Assembly (NCBI GenBank): GCA_034521715.1
Contig: JAXHLY010000004.1
Coordinates: 62,001-126,000 of the forward strand
Source of the DNA: Methylohalomonas sp034521715
GTDB lineage: Bacteria > Pseudomonadota > Gammaproteobacteria > Methylohalomonadales > Methylohalomonadaceae
Direction: 5' to 3'
DNA: 64,000 nucleotides
Made by a program: the position numbers and the translations under genes. Shown here piece by piece: positions 29,699 to 39,456 of the stretch; position 1 is the stretch's first letter; the number at the start of each line of letters is the position of its first letter. The notes under the pieces were generated by a model that was given only the letters and a program-made list of their open reading frames with translations, was not told the DNA's origin and searched no databases.

Positions 29699-29723
29699 TG
29701 CCGGAGTGCAGGAGTCAGATCCA

Positions 29724-30642
29724 ATGAATACCACGCCGCCCCTTGCGCACTGCCCTGCTTGCCAATGCCCTGTTTTCCGCCAGCTGCGGCCTGATCATGA
29801 TCCTCAATCCCGCATGGGTGGGCGCACTGCTGGGTTTCGAGGCGACACGGGTTTTCATGCTGGTGGGCGCGGGACTGGTACTGTTTGCAACCGATCTGGT
29901 TCATCAGGCTACGCGTACCCGCATGCAGACCTGGCGCGCGCTGTATGCCAGTGCTGCCGATATTCTCTGGGTACTGGGATCGATCCTCGGCGTTTTGCTG
30001 TTTGGCGAGTGGCTGTCTGCTTCCGGCATGATCACTGTTGTCACCGTTACAGGGATCGTGCTCGCTTTCGGTATCTCTCAGTTATGGGGTATCGATCGAT
30101 TGCACCGGAATCCCGAAACCGGCCTGTACCGACACTGCATTCTCGTCGATACCCATGCACAGGCAGACAAGCTGTGGAAAATCATTCGTGACCTTGGCGC
30201 GATCAGCCGATACATGTCGAGCCTGCGTGATTCCGTGATTCTCGACGGCAAGGAACCGGGCGCCGGCGCGGTCCGCCGTTGCGTCGATCAAACCGGCCGG
30301 GCCTGGTCGGAGGAATGCACGGTGTTCGACGAAGCCGGCCGGCGATTCGTCGTCCACTTCCGGGCGGATGAACTCGGCTTTCCGTTTCCGGCCCGGCGCA
30401 TGGTCGGCGGCTGGAAAATCATGCCGGCGGCGGAAGGCTCGACCGTCATGATCTGGTGGGAGCTGGAACCGAAACCGAAATGGCTTGCGTCACTGATGCT
30501 ACCTGTTCTGGCATTCCAGGTGGATCGCGATTTTCCTAAACTGATCGGGCGCATGGCCGAGGCTGCAACCCTCTCCCGCCGGAATACAGCGGGGGCATTC
30601 GAGGAACACCAGCCCGCACGTTTGCTTGCCCGCTGGTGTTGA
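29724..30642 (+). CDS. Membrane-anchored SRPBCC-domain protein
   Basis: Four N-terminal helices (for example NALFSASCGLIMILNPAWVG, VFMLVGAGLVLFATDLV) are followed by a SRPBCC/START-like ligand-binding fold (about residues 125-280, with AQADKLWKIIRDLGAISRYM and FVVHFRADELGFPFPARRM). The ATG at 29724 has a good AGGAG but needs removal of one base near 29742 to join the frame. The alternative is TTG at 29743. Ligand and function are unknown. It is divergent from the MarR gene, suggesting induction by a small molecule. Confidence 0.7.
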
Positions 30643-30716
30643 GCGCAATGAATCGGGGACAGTCTACTCATTCCTGAAGCCATGGTTCGCCGTTGCGGAT
30701 CATTTATACTCCGCGC

Positions 30717-31508
30717 ATGCCCGGAAGTCTGCACAGGCTGTTTTACATAGCCACGGCCGTTCCGCTGTTGCTGGCCATTATCGGTATCATCATGATGCTG
30801 CTGGCCAGTCCCGGCTATCGACTGGACTGGTGGGAGTTTCGCAGCGGTTTCACCCTGCTGCGCTGGGGTGCGTCGCTGAACGCCCTGGCCGCCGTCCTTG
30901 CGGGCGCCGCCCTGATTGCCATGCTGGCCTGGCATCGCCGGCGCCGGCGGATCATCCTGGCCGGGCTGGTGATGATTGTCGGCATCGTCGCCGCTGCAAT
31001 CCCGTGGTCATGGCAGCAGCGTGCGGCGAGCGTACCGCCCATTCATGACATCACCACCGATACCGACAACCCGCCTGCCTTTGTCGCCATCGCACCGCTG
31101 CGCCGTGACGCACCCAACCCGGTCGAATATGCCGGCCGGGAAACCGCCCGTGCCCAGCATGAAGCCTATCCGGATATCCGGCCGATGTATTTCGACGCAA
31201 AACCGGTAGAGGTATTTCGCGCGGCGAAGCAGGCCATCAGCGAACTGGGTTGGCAACTGGTGGAGGCCGATGAAAATGACGGCCGTATCGAGGCTGTCGA
31301 CACCACCCGCTGGTTCGGCTTCAGGGACGACATCGTGATCCGCATACGGGCCGACAATGGCGGGACAAGAATGGACGTGCGTTCCAAGTCCCGCGTGGGT
31401 CGTTCCGATGTCGGCACCAATACCCGAAGGATCCGCGCATTCCGCGATACAATGCAGGCAAGATTACCCGCGCGGGCAGATACGAATAAGCCGGACACAA
31501 CCGGATGA
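30717..31508 (+). CDS. DUF1499 membrane protein
   Basis: 263 residues from the ATG of MPGSLHRLFYIATAVPLLLA. Three transmembrane helices (residues about 8-30, 48-68 and 78-96) precede a periplasmic DUF1499 domain with the hallmark YPDIRPMYFDAKPVEVF, WQLVEADENDGRIEAVDTTRW and RSKSRVGRSDVGTNTRRI. The function of the family is unknown. The frame is intact, and the gene ends 16 nt before the convergent hydrolase. Confidence 0.85.
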   Translation: MPGSLHRLFYIATAVPLLLAIIGIIMMLLASPGYRLDWWEFRSGFTLLRWGASLNALAAVLAGAALIAMLAWHRRRRRIILAGLVMIVGIVAAAIPWSWQQRAASVPPIHDITTDTDNPPAFVAIAPLRRDAPNPVEYAGRETARAQHEAYPDIRPMYFDAKPVEVFRAAKQAISELGWQLVEADENDGRIEAVDTTRWFGFRDDIVIRIRADNGGTRMDVRSKSRVGRSDVGTNTRRIRAFRDTMQARLPARADTNKPDTTG

Positions 31509-31523
31509 GCCGGCAAACGTCCG

Positions 31524-32496
31524 TCATTGACTGCACATCTTGTCTCTCGCTGCTACAGGCTGCAGTTCCCCGCCCGATGGCAATTCCACAATTGACGATT
31601 GCAGCCATTCACGGATGTCCTGAATGGTTGCAGCCGCACCACTGTAGCGCGCCAGCATGTGATAACCCTCGGGATAATAAACAAAGCGCCAGTCTGCCGG
31701 GGCCTCTTCCAGTTCCTTTAACAATGCACAGGTTGCCTCGGGCGGTATGACTTCATCCTCACCGCCGTAAAGGATCAGTGCCCGTGTCTGCAATTCATTG
31801 GCAGCCTGTAACGCCGCATCCATGAGTGCGTTCACTCCATACAGTGCGGACACCCGCGTTTCCGGATCACCATCAGGATGCGAGCGCCAGTATTCGAGGA
31901 CTTCCGGGTCATCGCTGGGATCGATATCGATCCATGCACTGGCTAATTTCGCATTGGGCATGAGGCGCACGCCCAGCCACAGGCCGAATCGCTGATACCA
32001 GGGCTGGATATCACGGGCCCAGACCGCGGGCGCCATCAATACCGCGCCATCGACGGGCATGTTCTGCGCCAGTGCGAGTAACGCCACGGCCCCGCCCATG
32101 CTCTCGCCGGCCACATACAGGGGTGTCCCGGGATACCGTTCGCGCAACAGGCTGGCCACGCTGATGGCATCATTGACGAGACGTGAACGGCCGGGCCATG
32201 AACCGCGATCGACCGTGGCGCCGAAACCGCGCTGGTCATAGGCATAAAACGCGACACAGTCCGCGCTCAAGGCGCTGGCAAGATCATCAAAAGTCTCGCG
32301 GTAGTCATTGAAACCGTGCAGGCCGAGCATGACCCGGCAGGGCTTCACCATCGGGCAGCCACTTCGAAAGCGGCAGTCGATAACCATCGGTGGCAATGAC
32401 GGCATCAGTTTCCAGGCGCGGGAGCGGGCCACCGGCGGCCTGCGCGCCGGTGGCTGCCAGAATAAGGCTGATGGTGATGATGATCAGTCGTTGCAC
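31524..32496 (-). CDS. Exported alpha/beta hydrolase, monoacylglycerol-lipase-like (one frameshift)
   Basis: The signal peptide MQRLIIITISLILAATGAQA, the start and DAVIATDGYRLPLSKWLPDG lie in one frame. After an extra base near 32345 the protein continues VMLGLHGFNDYRETF to the end (about 323 residues). The catalytic triad is Ser in AGESMGGAV, Asp in GGEDEVIPP and His in EGYHMLAR. The fold and motifs match lysophospholipase or monoacylglycerol lipase relatives. The substrate is not determined. Periplasmic or outer-membrane lipoprotein-like location is inferred from the leader. Confidence 0.85.
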
Positions 32497-32532
32497 TGCC
32501 CTGTTTCCATTGGAAAAACCCGGGTTGGTATG

Positions 32533-32561
32533 TTGACGCTATAACGTTATGACGTTATTGT
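32533..32561 (+). promoter_or_regulatory. Toxin-antitoxin promoter with embedded operator
   Basis: TTGACG (32533-32538), 17-nt spacer, TATTGT (32556-32561). The spacer contains the perfect palindrome ATAACGTTAT (32541-32550) followed by a repeated ACGTTAT, a good candidate for autorepression by the antitoxin. It lies about 26 nt before the antitoxin start. Confidence 0.55.
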
Positions 32562-32587
32562 ATGGGCCTGTCTCGAGGGATACAACC

Positions 32588-32821
32588 ATGTCCGACTTAT
32601 CCAAACGTTCCACGATCTATTTTGAACCCGGGTTGCACGCTGCCCTGCGGCTGAAGGCCGCGCATTCGAATCGCTCCGTTTCCGATCTGGTCAATGATGC
32701 GGTCCGGGCCGCACTGGCGGAAGACCAGGAGGATCTGGCTGCCTTCGAAGAACGCGCAGCCGAACCCACCATGAGCTATGAGGCCCTGCTCAAGGATCTG
32801 AAAAAACATGGCCAGCTATAA
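32588..32821 (+). CDS. Antitoxin, ribbon-helix-helix type
   Basis: 77 residues from MSDLSKRSTIYFEPG. The N-terminal STIYFEPGLHAALRLKAAHS, then VSDLVNDAVRAAL, is a ribbon-helix-helix DNA-binding domain. The acidic C-terminal tail should wrap the toxin. It overlaps the toxin gene by 14 nt, the usual translational coupling of type II modules. Confidence 0.82.
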   Translation: MSDLSKRSTIYFEPGLHAALRLKAAHSNRSVSDLVNDAVRAALAEDQEDLAAFEERAAEPTMSYEALLKDLKKHGQL

Positions 32822-33071
32822 GCTGGTCGTCAGAAAATCCATCGCCAATGACCTTCGCTCCATTCCGAAGCGGGATGTGCAACGCATTCTGAAACGCATT
32901 GCTGCACTGGCAGAGGATCCTCGCCCCCAGGGATGCGAAAAACTCTCCGGGCAGGAAAGATACCGCGTATGTCAGGGCATTTATCGTATCGTATACGAAA
33001 TCAGGGATGAGACACTCATTGTCACGGTCGTTAAAGTCGCACATCGACGTCATATTTACAGGAATACTTAA
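32808..33071 (+). CDS. RelE/ParE-family toxin
   Basis: 87 residues with the RelE-like core: YKLVVRKSIANDLRSIPKRD, VQRILKRIAALAEDPRP, GCEKLSGQERYRVCQGIYRI and VKVAHRRHIYRN. The basic C-terminal KVAHRRxIY motif is typical of mRNA interferases of this superfamily. The frame is intact and coupled to the antitoxin. Confidence 0.85.
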   Translation: MASYKLVVRKSIANDLRSIPKRDVQRILKRIAALAEDPRPQGCEKLSGQERYRVCQGIYRIVYEIRDETLIVTVVKVAHRRHIYRNT

Positions 33072-33133
33072 GGAAGCAGGGATTTCTCCCGTTGGTCGAA
33101 ATGACATGTGGGGATTATTCAGAGCTTCCTTAA
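33068..33133. repeat. 66-bp MITE-like inverted-repeat element
   Basis: Perfect 10-bp terminal inverted repeats TTAAGGAAGC (33068-33077) and GCTTCCTTAA (33124-33133) enclose 46 bp. The left repeat overlaps the toxin stop codon. Further right (about 33165-33222) is another palindromic repeat of the CCCGTACTTGATACGGG type. The rest of 33134-33329 shows no gene. Confidence 0.5.
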
Positions 33134-33329
33134 ATAATAACCGCTCTGCGAGCAGGATTTTCCTGACTGGATGCCGGCTCGGAGCCTGTCCCGTACTTGA
33201 TACGGGAACCGGCATGACAGGCAATTGCATTGTGCATCGCAGGACTATTCCCAGCGCACCGATTTGCTAGACTGGGCCGGCCTTGTGCAGCAATCACGGG
33301 CACTAACCTTCAACTTCTTGAGGCGAGTC

Positions 33330-35732
33330 ATGGCAACCAAGCAGGAACCCGTAGTCTGGCTCGAGAATGTCACGAATGACGATGTTGCCCGCGTTGGCGG
33401 CAAGAATGCGTCGCTGGGCGAGCTGATTGCCAACCTGGGCGGCGCCGGCGTACAGGTACCACCCGGTTTTGCCACCACTGTCGACGCCTACTGGCAGTTT
33501 ATCGAGGCCAATGGACTGAAACAGGTGATTGCCGATACCCGCGCGGCTGCCGACCGGGGTGACATCACACCGCGGGCCGCCAGCGATATCCATCTACGAT
33601 GCCTTCCTGCAGGGCGAATGGCCGCAGGACATCGAACAGGCAATCCGCCAGTCCTACCGGGAACTGTGCGAGCGGGCTGCTGCTGACAGCGATGTTTCCG
33701 TCGCCGTGCGTTCCAGTGCCACGGCCGAAGACCTGCCCGACGCCAGTTTTGCCGGCCAGCAGGAAACCTTTCTCAATATCCAGGGCGATGAGGCACTGCT
33801 TGATGCCTGTAAACGCTGTTATGCCTCGCTGTTTGGTGAACGCGCGATCAGTTATCGCCAGGCGAAGGGTTTCGATGACATGAAAGTCGGCCTGTCGGTG
33901 GGTGTGCAGGTCATGGCGCGATCGGATCTGGGTGGCGCCGGTGTCATGTTCTCCATCGACACCGAGACCGGATTCGACAAGGTGGTGCTGATCAACGCCG
34001 TCTGGGGGCTGGGCGAGAGCCTGGTCCAGGGCAGCGCTGATCCGGACGAATACCATGTCTTCAAGCCGCTGCTGGACAAGGACAACTACCAGCCGATCAT
34101 TACCAAAAAGCTCGGCAACAAGTCCGCGAAAATGATCTACACCAGCGGCGGTGATGCGACAGTCAAGACGGTAAACACCTCGGAAGACGAACGCCTGCAT
34201 TACGTGCTCGACGATGCCGACATACTTCAGCTCGCGCGCTGGGCCTGCGTGATTGAAAAGCACTACGGCATGCCAATGGATATCGAATGGGCCAGGGACG
34301 GTAACACCGGCGCGCTGTTCATCGTCCAGGCGCGGCCGGAAACGGTGCAGTCGCAGCAGAGGGCCAACACCTTCAAGCATTACAAGATGAAAGAGAAAGG
34401 CCGCGAGCTGGCACGGGGCTTAAGCATCGGCACGGCCATCGCCAGCGGCAAGGTGCGGCGACTGGACAGCCCCGATCAAATCGACCAGTTCGAGGAAGGT
34501 GACGTACTGGTCACGTCTATCACCGATCCCGACTGGATGCCGATCATGCAGAAGGCAGCAGCCATCATCACCGATCACGGCGGCCGCACCTCGCACGCGG
34601 CCATCGTCAGCCGCGAACTAAGCCTGCCGGCAATAGTCGGCGCCGGCGACGCGACGCAGAAACTGGAAGACGGTCAGATTGTCACCGTGTCCTGCGGCGA
34701 GAGCGACGAGGGTGTGGTCTACGAAGGCGAACTCGAATTCGACATCAGCGATGTTCGCCTCGACGACCTGCCGCAGACAAAAACGCAGATCATGCTCAAT
34801 CTCGCCAATCCGGCTGCGGCCTACCAGCTGGTGGCGGCTGCCGGCCGATGGCGTGGGACTGGCGCGCATGGAGTTCGTGATTAACGACTACATCAAGATC
34901 CATCCCATGGCGCTGGTGAAGTTCGACGAACTCGAGGATGAAAAGGCGAAACAGCACATCGAGGAACTGACGCGCGGTTACGAAGACAAGACCGAATATT
35001 TCGTCGGCCAGCTCGCACGCGGCCTGGCGCGGATCGCCGCGGTGTTTTACCCGCAGCCGGTGATCGTGCGCATGAGCGACTTCAAGACCAACGAATACGC
35101 CAACCTGATCGGCGGCGCCGCGTTCGAGCCGCACGAGGAGAACCCGATGCTCGGCTTCCGCGGGGCATCGCGTTATTACTCACCGCTGTACCGCGACGGG
35201 TTTGCTCTCGAATGCCGGGCGATACGCCGGCTGCGCGGGGAGCTGGGCTTTGACAATACACTCGTCATGATTCCGTTCTGCCGCACGCCAAAGGAAGCGG
35301 ATCAGGGTGCTCGAGGTGATGGCCGACAACGGTTTGAAGCGTGGCGACAACGGGCTCGAGGTTTATGTGATGTGCGAGATTCCATCGAACGTGGTGCTGG
35401 CGGAGGAATTTGCCGAGCGATTCGACGGTTTTTCCATCGGCTCCAACGACCTGACCCAGCTGACACTGGGCGTGGATCGGGATTCAGGCAATCTCAGCGA
35501 ACTGTTCGATGAGCAGAATGATGCCGTGAAATGGATGCTCAGGCATGTTATCGAGGCTACCCGCAAGACCGGCACCAAGATCGGCCTGTGCGGCCAAGGT
35601 CCCAGCGATCACCCCGAGTTTGCCGAATTCCTGGTTGAATGTGGCATTGATTCAATGTCGGTCACGCCGGACAGTTTCATTGTTGTAAAGAAACATGTCG
35701 CCGCGGCCGAGAAAAGAAAATCGAAAAGATAA
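33330..35732 (+). CDS. ppsA: Phosphoenolpyruvate synthase (frame-disrupted)
   Basis: Converts pyruvate + ATP to PEP + AMP + phosphate in the cytosol. The N-terminal ATP-binding domain (ENVTNDDVARVGGKNASLGE, ...SVAVRSSATAEDLPDASFAG) is followed by the swivelling phosphohistidine domain with catalytic His in DHGGRTSHAAIVSREL. The C-terminal PEP/pyruvate barrel has LARMEFVIND, FEPHEENPMLGFRG, FSIGSNDLTQLTLGVDRDS and LCGQGPSDHPE. Three extra bases, near 33592, 34846 and 35308, break the frame. Corrected length is about 800 residues, normal for PpsA. It would feed gluconeogenesis from C1 assimilation products. Confidence 0.93.
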
Positions 35733-35773
35733 TGTCGCAAACACAGTACGCTCCCACAGGCAATGACGATGCT

Positions 35774-36250
35774 TCAATGCACGATAATAACGGTGCAATC
35801 GGCGGTATGCATGACCTTGTGCGAAACGCTGCCGATGGCAAGGCTTTTCAGATTGCTCAAGCCACGACTGCCCATGACGATGGCTTCCACGCCGAGACTG
35901 TTGGCCTCTTCGATAATTACTTCGGCGGGCTGGCCCATGCGCACAATAGACTTCATCTCGATATCCAGCCCGATGGCCGACTTGATGCGCTCGATCAGAT
36001 TGTGACCAGACTGTTCGGCCGCCTGCACATGCTCCAGCAGTTTCTCCCCGGCCACCTCCACTTCCTCGGGCGATACATCCAGGCTGCTGGCGCCCACCGC
36101 AATTCCCAGCGGGTCGGTGGCCGGCGGCAGTTCCGGTACATTGAGCACATATATCACGACATGGGACGAATCGGCCAGATGACAGGCTACATTCAGGGCT
36201 TTCTGCGCGTATTCCGAGCCATCTACCGGCACCAGGATGGATTTATACAT
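35774..36250 (-). CDS. Universal stress protein, UspA family
   Basis: 158 residues, intact. It starts MYKSILVPVDGSEYAQKAL and carries the ATP-binding signature GSRGLSNLKSLAIGSVS (G-x2-G-x9-G-S) near the C-terminus, so it is an ATP-binding UspA type. Cytosolic. It is convergent with ppsA. Confidence 0.93.
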   Translation of the reverse strand: MYKSILVPVDGSEYAQKALNVACHLADSSHVVIYVLNVPELPPATDPLGIAVGASSLDVSPEEVEVAGEKLLEHVQAAEQSGHNLIERIKSAIGLDIEMKSIVRMGQPAEVIIEEANSLGVEAIVMGSRGLSNLKSLAIGSVSHKVMHTADCTVIIVH

Positions 36251-36358
36251 GACACTTCCATTTTCGATGTGGCTAGGAGACAGATACTAAATGACCGCAC
36301 CTGATTCCGCCACAGTCGGGTCTATGCCGATCATGCCGGCCGAAGAACAGCCATCACA

Positions 36359-37016
36359 CTACTCGACCCCGGCTTTCACGATATTGACGCATGACGATGA
36401 ATCGGCAATCAGCCGGCAATAAACTGATTGTTCTCCCTCAAGCCAGCGCGGCAACAATCGCGCCTGTCCCGGCCCGGCCCAGAACACCGGCTGTTCGCAG
36501 TCTTCGAGCAGGGCAGGAAACGCGGCGTCGATAATCCCCTGCCGCGCAACATCCGGGGCGCTTACGGTATCCACCGCCGGCATCACCGATTTCACCAGCA
36601 GCATTTTTTCCGCACTCATTGCCCGCGCCAGCCACAGGGCGAGGCTGTCGCTGGTCCAGTGCCACGAATCTGCGATATCGTCCGCGGCCAGCCAGTCATC
36701 GATCGCCACGGCGACCGGCACGTCACCGGTTTTCAAAACCTCACGCGCCTGGCGGACGGAATCGGCCAACTGCAGTGAGGGACAGTGCAATCAAATCGCC
36801 TGCCGTATGCTGCATCGATTCCATGGCGCGGCGATGCGCCGTGGTGTCATCAAAACCCTGACCGGCCTGGGCGGCGCGCACCGCATCGGCATAGCGCCCG
36901 CCACCGGGCACGATCACCGCCCTGCCCGCGCCGTGTTCCGCCAGTATTCCCAGCCACTCTGCGAGCCGCGGCGAATCCAGCAGGCTGCCGCCGAGCTTGA
37001 TGACGACGGCTTTCAC
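36359..37016 (-). CDS. mfnE: Amino-acid-kinase family protein, MfnE-like (one frameshift)
   Basis: GTG start (VKAVVIKLGGSLLDSPRLAE) overlaps the end of pabB. The nucleotide-binding GGS and VIVPGGGRYADAVR motifs define the aspartokinase-like fold. One extra base near 36776 joins to LSLQLADSVRQAREVLKTGD and onward, for about 218 residues. In methanogens MfnE phosphorylates the aminomethylfuran phosphate intermediate of methanofuran synthesis. The cofactor operon context supports the same step for methylofuran. Name by homology and context. Confidence 0.75.
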
Positions 37017-38398
37017 AATACCTCGGCGTGGCGCACGTCTTCGGCGCCGAATACGCGCAGCATTGCCGCGGCCTTGTCGAAGCTTTCCTGGTATTCGCTT
37101 TCGAGGGTGGAATCGTTGACGATGCCGCCGCCGGCCCAGCAATGCATCAGTTTGTCGTCATAAACCAGCGTGCGGATGGCGATATTGGTATCCATGTTGC
37201 CGTCGAAACCGATATAGCCCAGTGAACCGCAGTACACACTGCGCCGGTGCGGTTCGAGTTCCTCGATGATCTCCATGGCCCGGACCTTGGGCGCACCGGT
37301 GATCGAGCCACCGGGGAAACAGCCGCGCAGCAGGTCCAGTGCATGCCGGCCCGGCACCAGCGTACCGGTCACGGTGCTGACCAGGTGATGTACCGTGGCA
37401 AAGCTCTCCAGCGCGAACAGCTTCGGCACCGATACCGAACCCATGACACAGTTCTTGCCGATATCGTTACGCAGTAGATCGACGATCATTACATTCTCAG
37501 CACGGTCCTTCTCGCTGTGCATGAGTTCCTCGGCCACCGCCAGGTCCTCGTAGCCTGCCGTGCCGCGCGGCCGCGTTCCCTTGATGGGCTTGGTTTCAAC
37601 ACGATCCCCATCGAGCTTCAGAAAGCGCTCGGGCGATGAACTCAGCACGGCGCCTTCTGGCAGGCGCATGAAACCGGCATAGGGTGCGGGATTGATCGAA
37701 CGCAGTTTCAGGTAGGCAAGCCAGGCATCGCCGCCGACATGCACGCTGAACCGCTGCGCCAGGTTGACCTGGTAACAGTCGCCTTCATGGATGTAATGCT
37801 TGATGCGGTCGAAGGCGCGGGCATACTGATCGGCATCCATATTCGTGCGGACAGCGGATTTCACCTGGAAGGGTTCCAGCGTGCGTTCCGCCAGCTCTTC
37901 ACTGAAAAAAACACGCAGCTCCTCGATCCGTTCAGCGGTATGCGGGTCCCGGCAGTCCGTCACCAGCCAGCAGCGCCGTTGATGATGATCGACGATAACA
38001 GCCCAATCATAGATACCGATGGCCATGTCCGGCAGGCCGATATCGGCTTTCGCGATCGCAGGCAGGTTTTCAATGCACCGGCCCAGATCGTAGGCGAAAT
38101 AGCCGAGTGCGCCGCCGCAGAACGGCAGGCCGCTGTGATTGACGGCACGCTTGCCCAGCGCCTCGCGTACCAGTGCGAACGGATCGTCCGTGCTGCACGT
38201 CCGGCCGGCGGCGGTTTCGATGAAGGTTTCGTCGCCGTATGTCGTCAGCGTCGCGGTCGGGCGCGCCGCCATGATGTCGTAGCGACCGCGGCTGATATGC
38301 GGATAACCGCTGTCCAGCAGTACGGCCCAGGGTTCGTGTGCGAGACGGCCGAACAGGATGGTCGGATCGACAGCGTATGGCAGCTCGATATGTTTCAT
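37013..38398 (-). CDS. pabB: Aminodeoxychorismate synthase component I
   Basis: 461 residues, intact. Converts chorismate (with amide ammonia) to 4-amino-4-deoxychorismate, the precursor of p-aminobenzoate needed for both folate and H4MPT. Chorismate-binding signatures are PIKGTRPRGTA (catalytic Lys), FLKLDGDRVETK, SEKDRAENVMIVDLLRND and CFPGGSITGAPKVRAMEII. It lies between mfnF and mfnE in a tight operon (10-nt gap upstream, overlap downstream), tying pABA supply to C1 cofactor synthesis. Confidence 0.93.
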   Translation of the reverse strand: MKHIELPYAVDPTILFGRLAHEPWAVLLDSGYPHISRGRYDIMAARPTATLTTYGDETFIETAAGRTCSTDDPFALVREALGKRAVNHSGLPFCGGALGYFAYDLGRCIENLPAIAKADIGLPDMAIGIYDWAVIVDHHQRRCWLVTDCRDPHTAERIEELRVFFSEELAERTLEPFQVKSAVRTNMDADQYARAFDRIKHYIHEGDCYQVNLAQRFSVHVGGDAWLAYLKLRSINPAPYAGFMRLPEGAVLSSSPERFLKLDGDRVETKPIKGTRPRGTAGYEDLAVAEELMHSEKDRAENVMIVDLLRNDIGKNCVMGSVSVPKLFALESFATVHHLVSTVTGTLVPGRHALDLLRGCFPGGSITGAPKVRAMEIIEELEPHRRSVYCGSLGYIGFDGNMDTNIAIRTLVYDDKLMHCWAGGGIVNDSTLESEYQESFDKAAAMLRVFGAEDVRHAEVL

Positions 38399-38408
38399 CA
38401 GGCTTACT

Positions 38409-39456
38409 TTATGTCACCGGCAGTTCGCGGCACAGCAATTCGGCCGTTGCCCAGGCCGGCAGCATGGTGGCTGCCCCCTCCCGCAGCTCAGCGTCACCAT
38501 TAACACGGGAAGCCGCGTCCACATAAGGCCGGCCCAGCCTGTCTGCCAGTTGCCGGGCAAGGAAACGGCCGCAGCCGGCACCGATGATGACGGCGCTGTC
38601 ATCCATACCGCCGCGGGCAATCACGCGGGTGAGCGCCGCCTGCAGCAACTGCAGTTGCCGGTCCCTGAGATGGGCCGCCAGATCCTGCCAGTCTTCCAGG
38701 GCGGCATCACTTCAGATCCGCACCAGCCATGCGCGCCAGTCGCCGGGCGCTGCCCTCGAGATCACGCGGGCCGCCATCGGCCGTCGGCATCTGGTCCGCT
38801 ACCACCGGCAATTCACCGGTCAGGCGATAGACGTCCGCCATGACAGCGAACTGCTCGGCGACCAGTGGCTGATCAATCCCGGCGACGGGCGCGCGCCGCG
38901 CCACGGCCATGACCGGTGTACGCACGACGCCAGTGTAGACCAGCTCGTCATGCTGCAGGCGCTCGCGATCCGTGTAGCCATGCACGGCGGGATGGCCGTC
39001 ACGAATAGCGACAAGATCACTGGTCGTGCTGCCGATATCGACGAGCACGCCCTGCCCGTACCACTGCCCGGCCAGCTCGGCACCGGCGTGCCAGTTGGCC
39101 GAGGCAACGTAACCGGGCGCGGCGCGCGCCGTTCCCAGATCACACAATCCCCCGGCCCTGTAAATCAGCGTTTCACTGCCGAGAAGGCGTTCGCTGCAAT
39201 CCAGCAAGGCAGCGACACCGCTGTCACGATCCGGGAAACAATCGGCCAGTTCACCGGTCATGGTCACGGCATGGCGGTGTTCCGCTGCCGGCAGTCGGTG
39301 CAGTATTTCATTCATTGCCTCGTGCAAGGTATCAAGCCCATGCCAGATCGGTGCCGGCAGCTGCAGCGCCAGGTTGACGCGCCCGGGCGCCGATACACCG
39401 ACGGCCTTGAGATGTGCGCCACCGATATCCCAGCCGACAAGACAGTGACCGTTCAT
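38409..39456 (-). CDS. mfnF: H4MPT-linked C1 pathway protein, MfnF-like ATPase-fold enzyme (one frameshift)
   Basis: From MNGHCLVGWDIGGAHLKAVG; the ATG overlaps the mfnD stop by 4 nt. The hexokinase/actin-type phosphate motifs GWDIGGAHLKA and VLVDIGSTTSDLVAIRDG are present. One extra base near 38709 joins ADLK to DAALEDWQDLAAHLRDRQLQ and SAVIIGAGCGRFLARQL. About 349 residues. This family is restricted to organisms with H4MPT. In methanogens MfnF couples the aminomethylfuran unit to glutamyl-tyramine. A corresponding methylofuran step is inferred. Confidence 0.8.
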
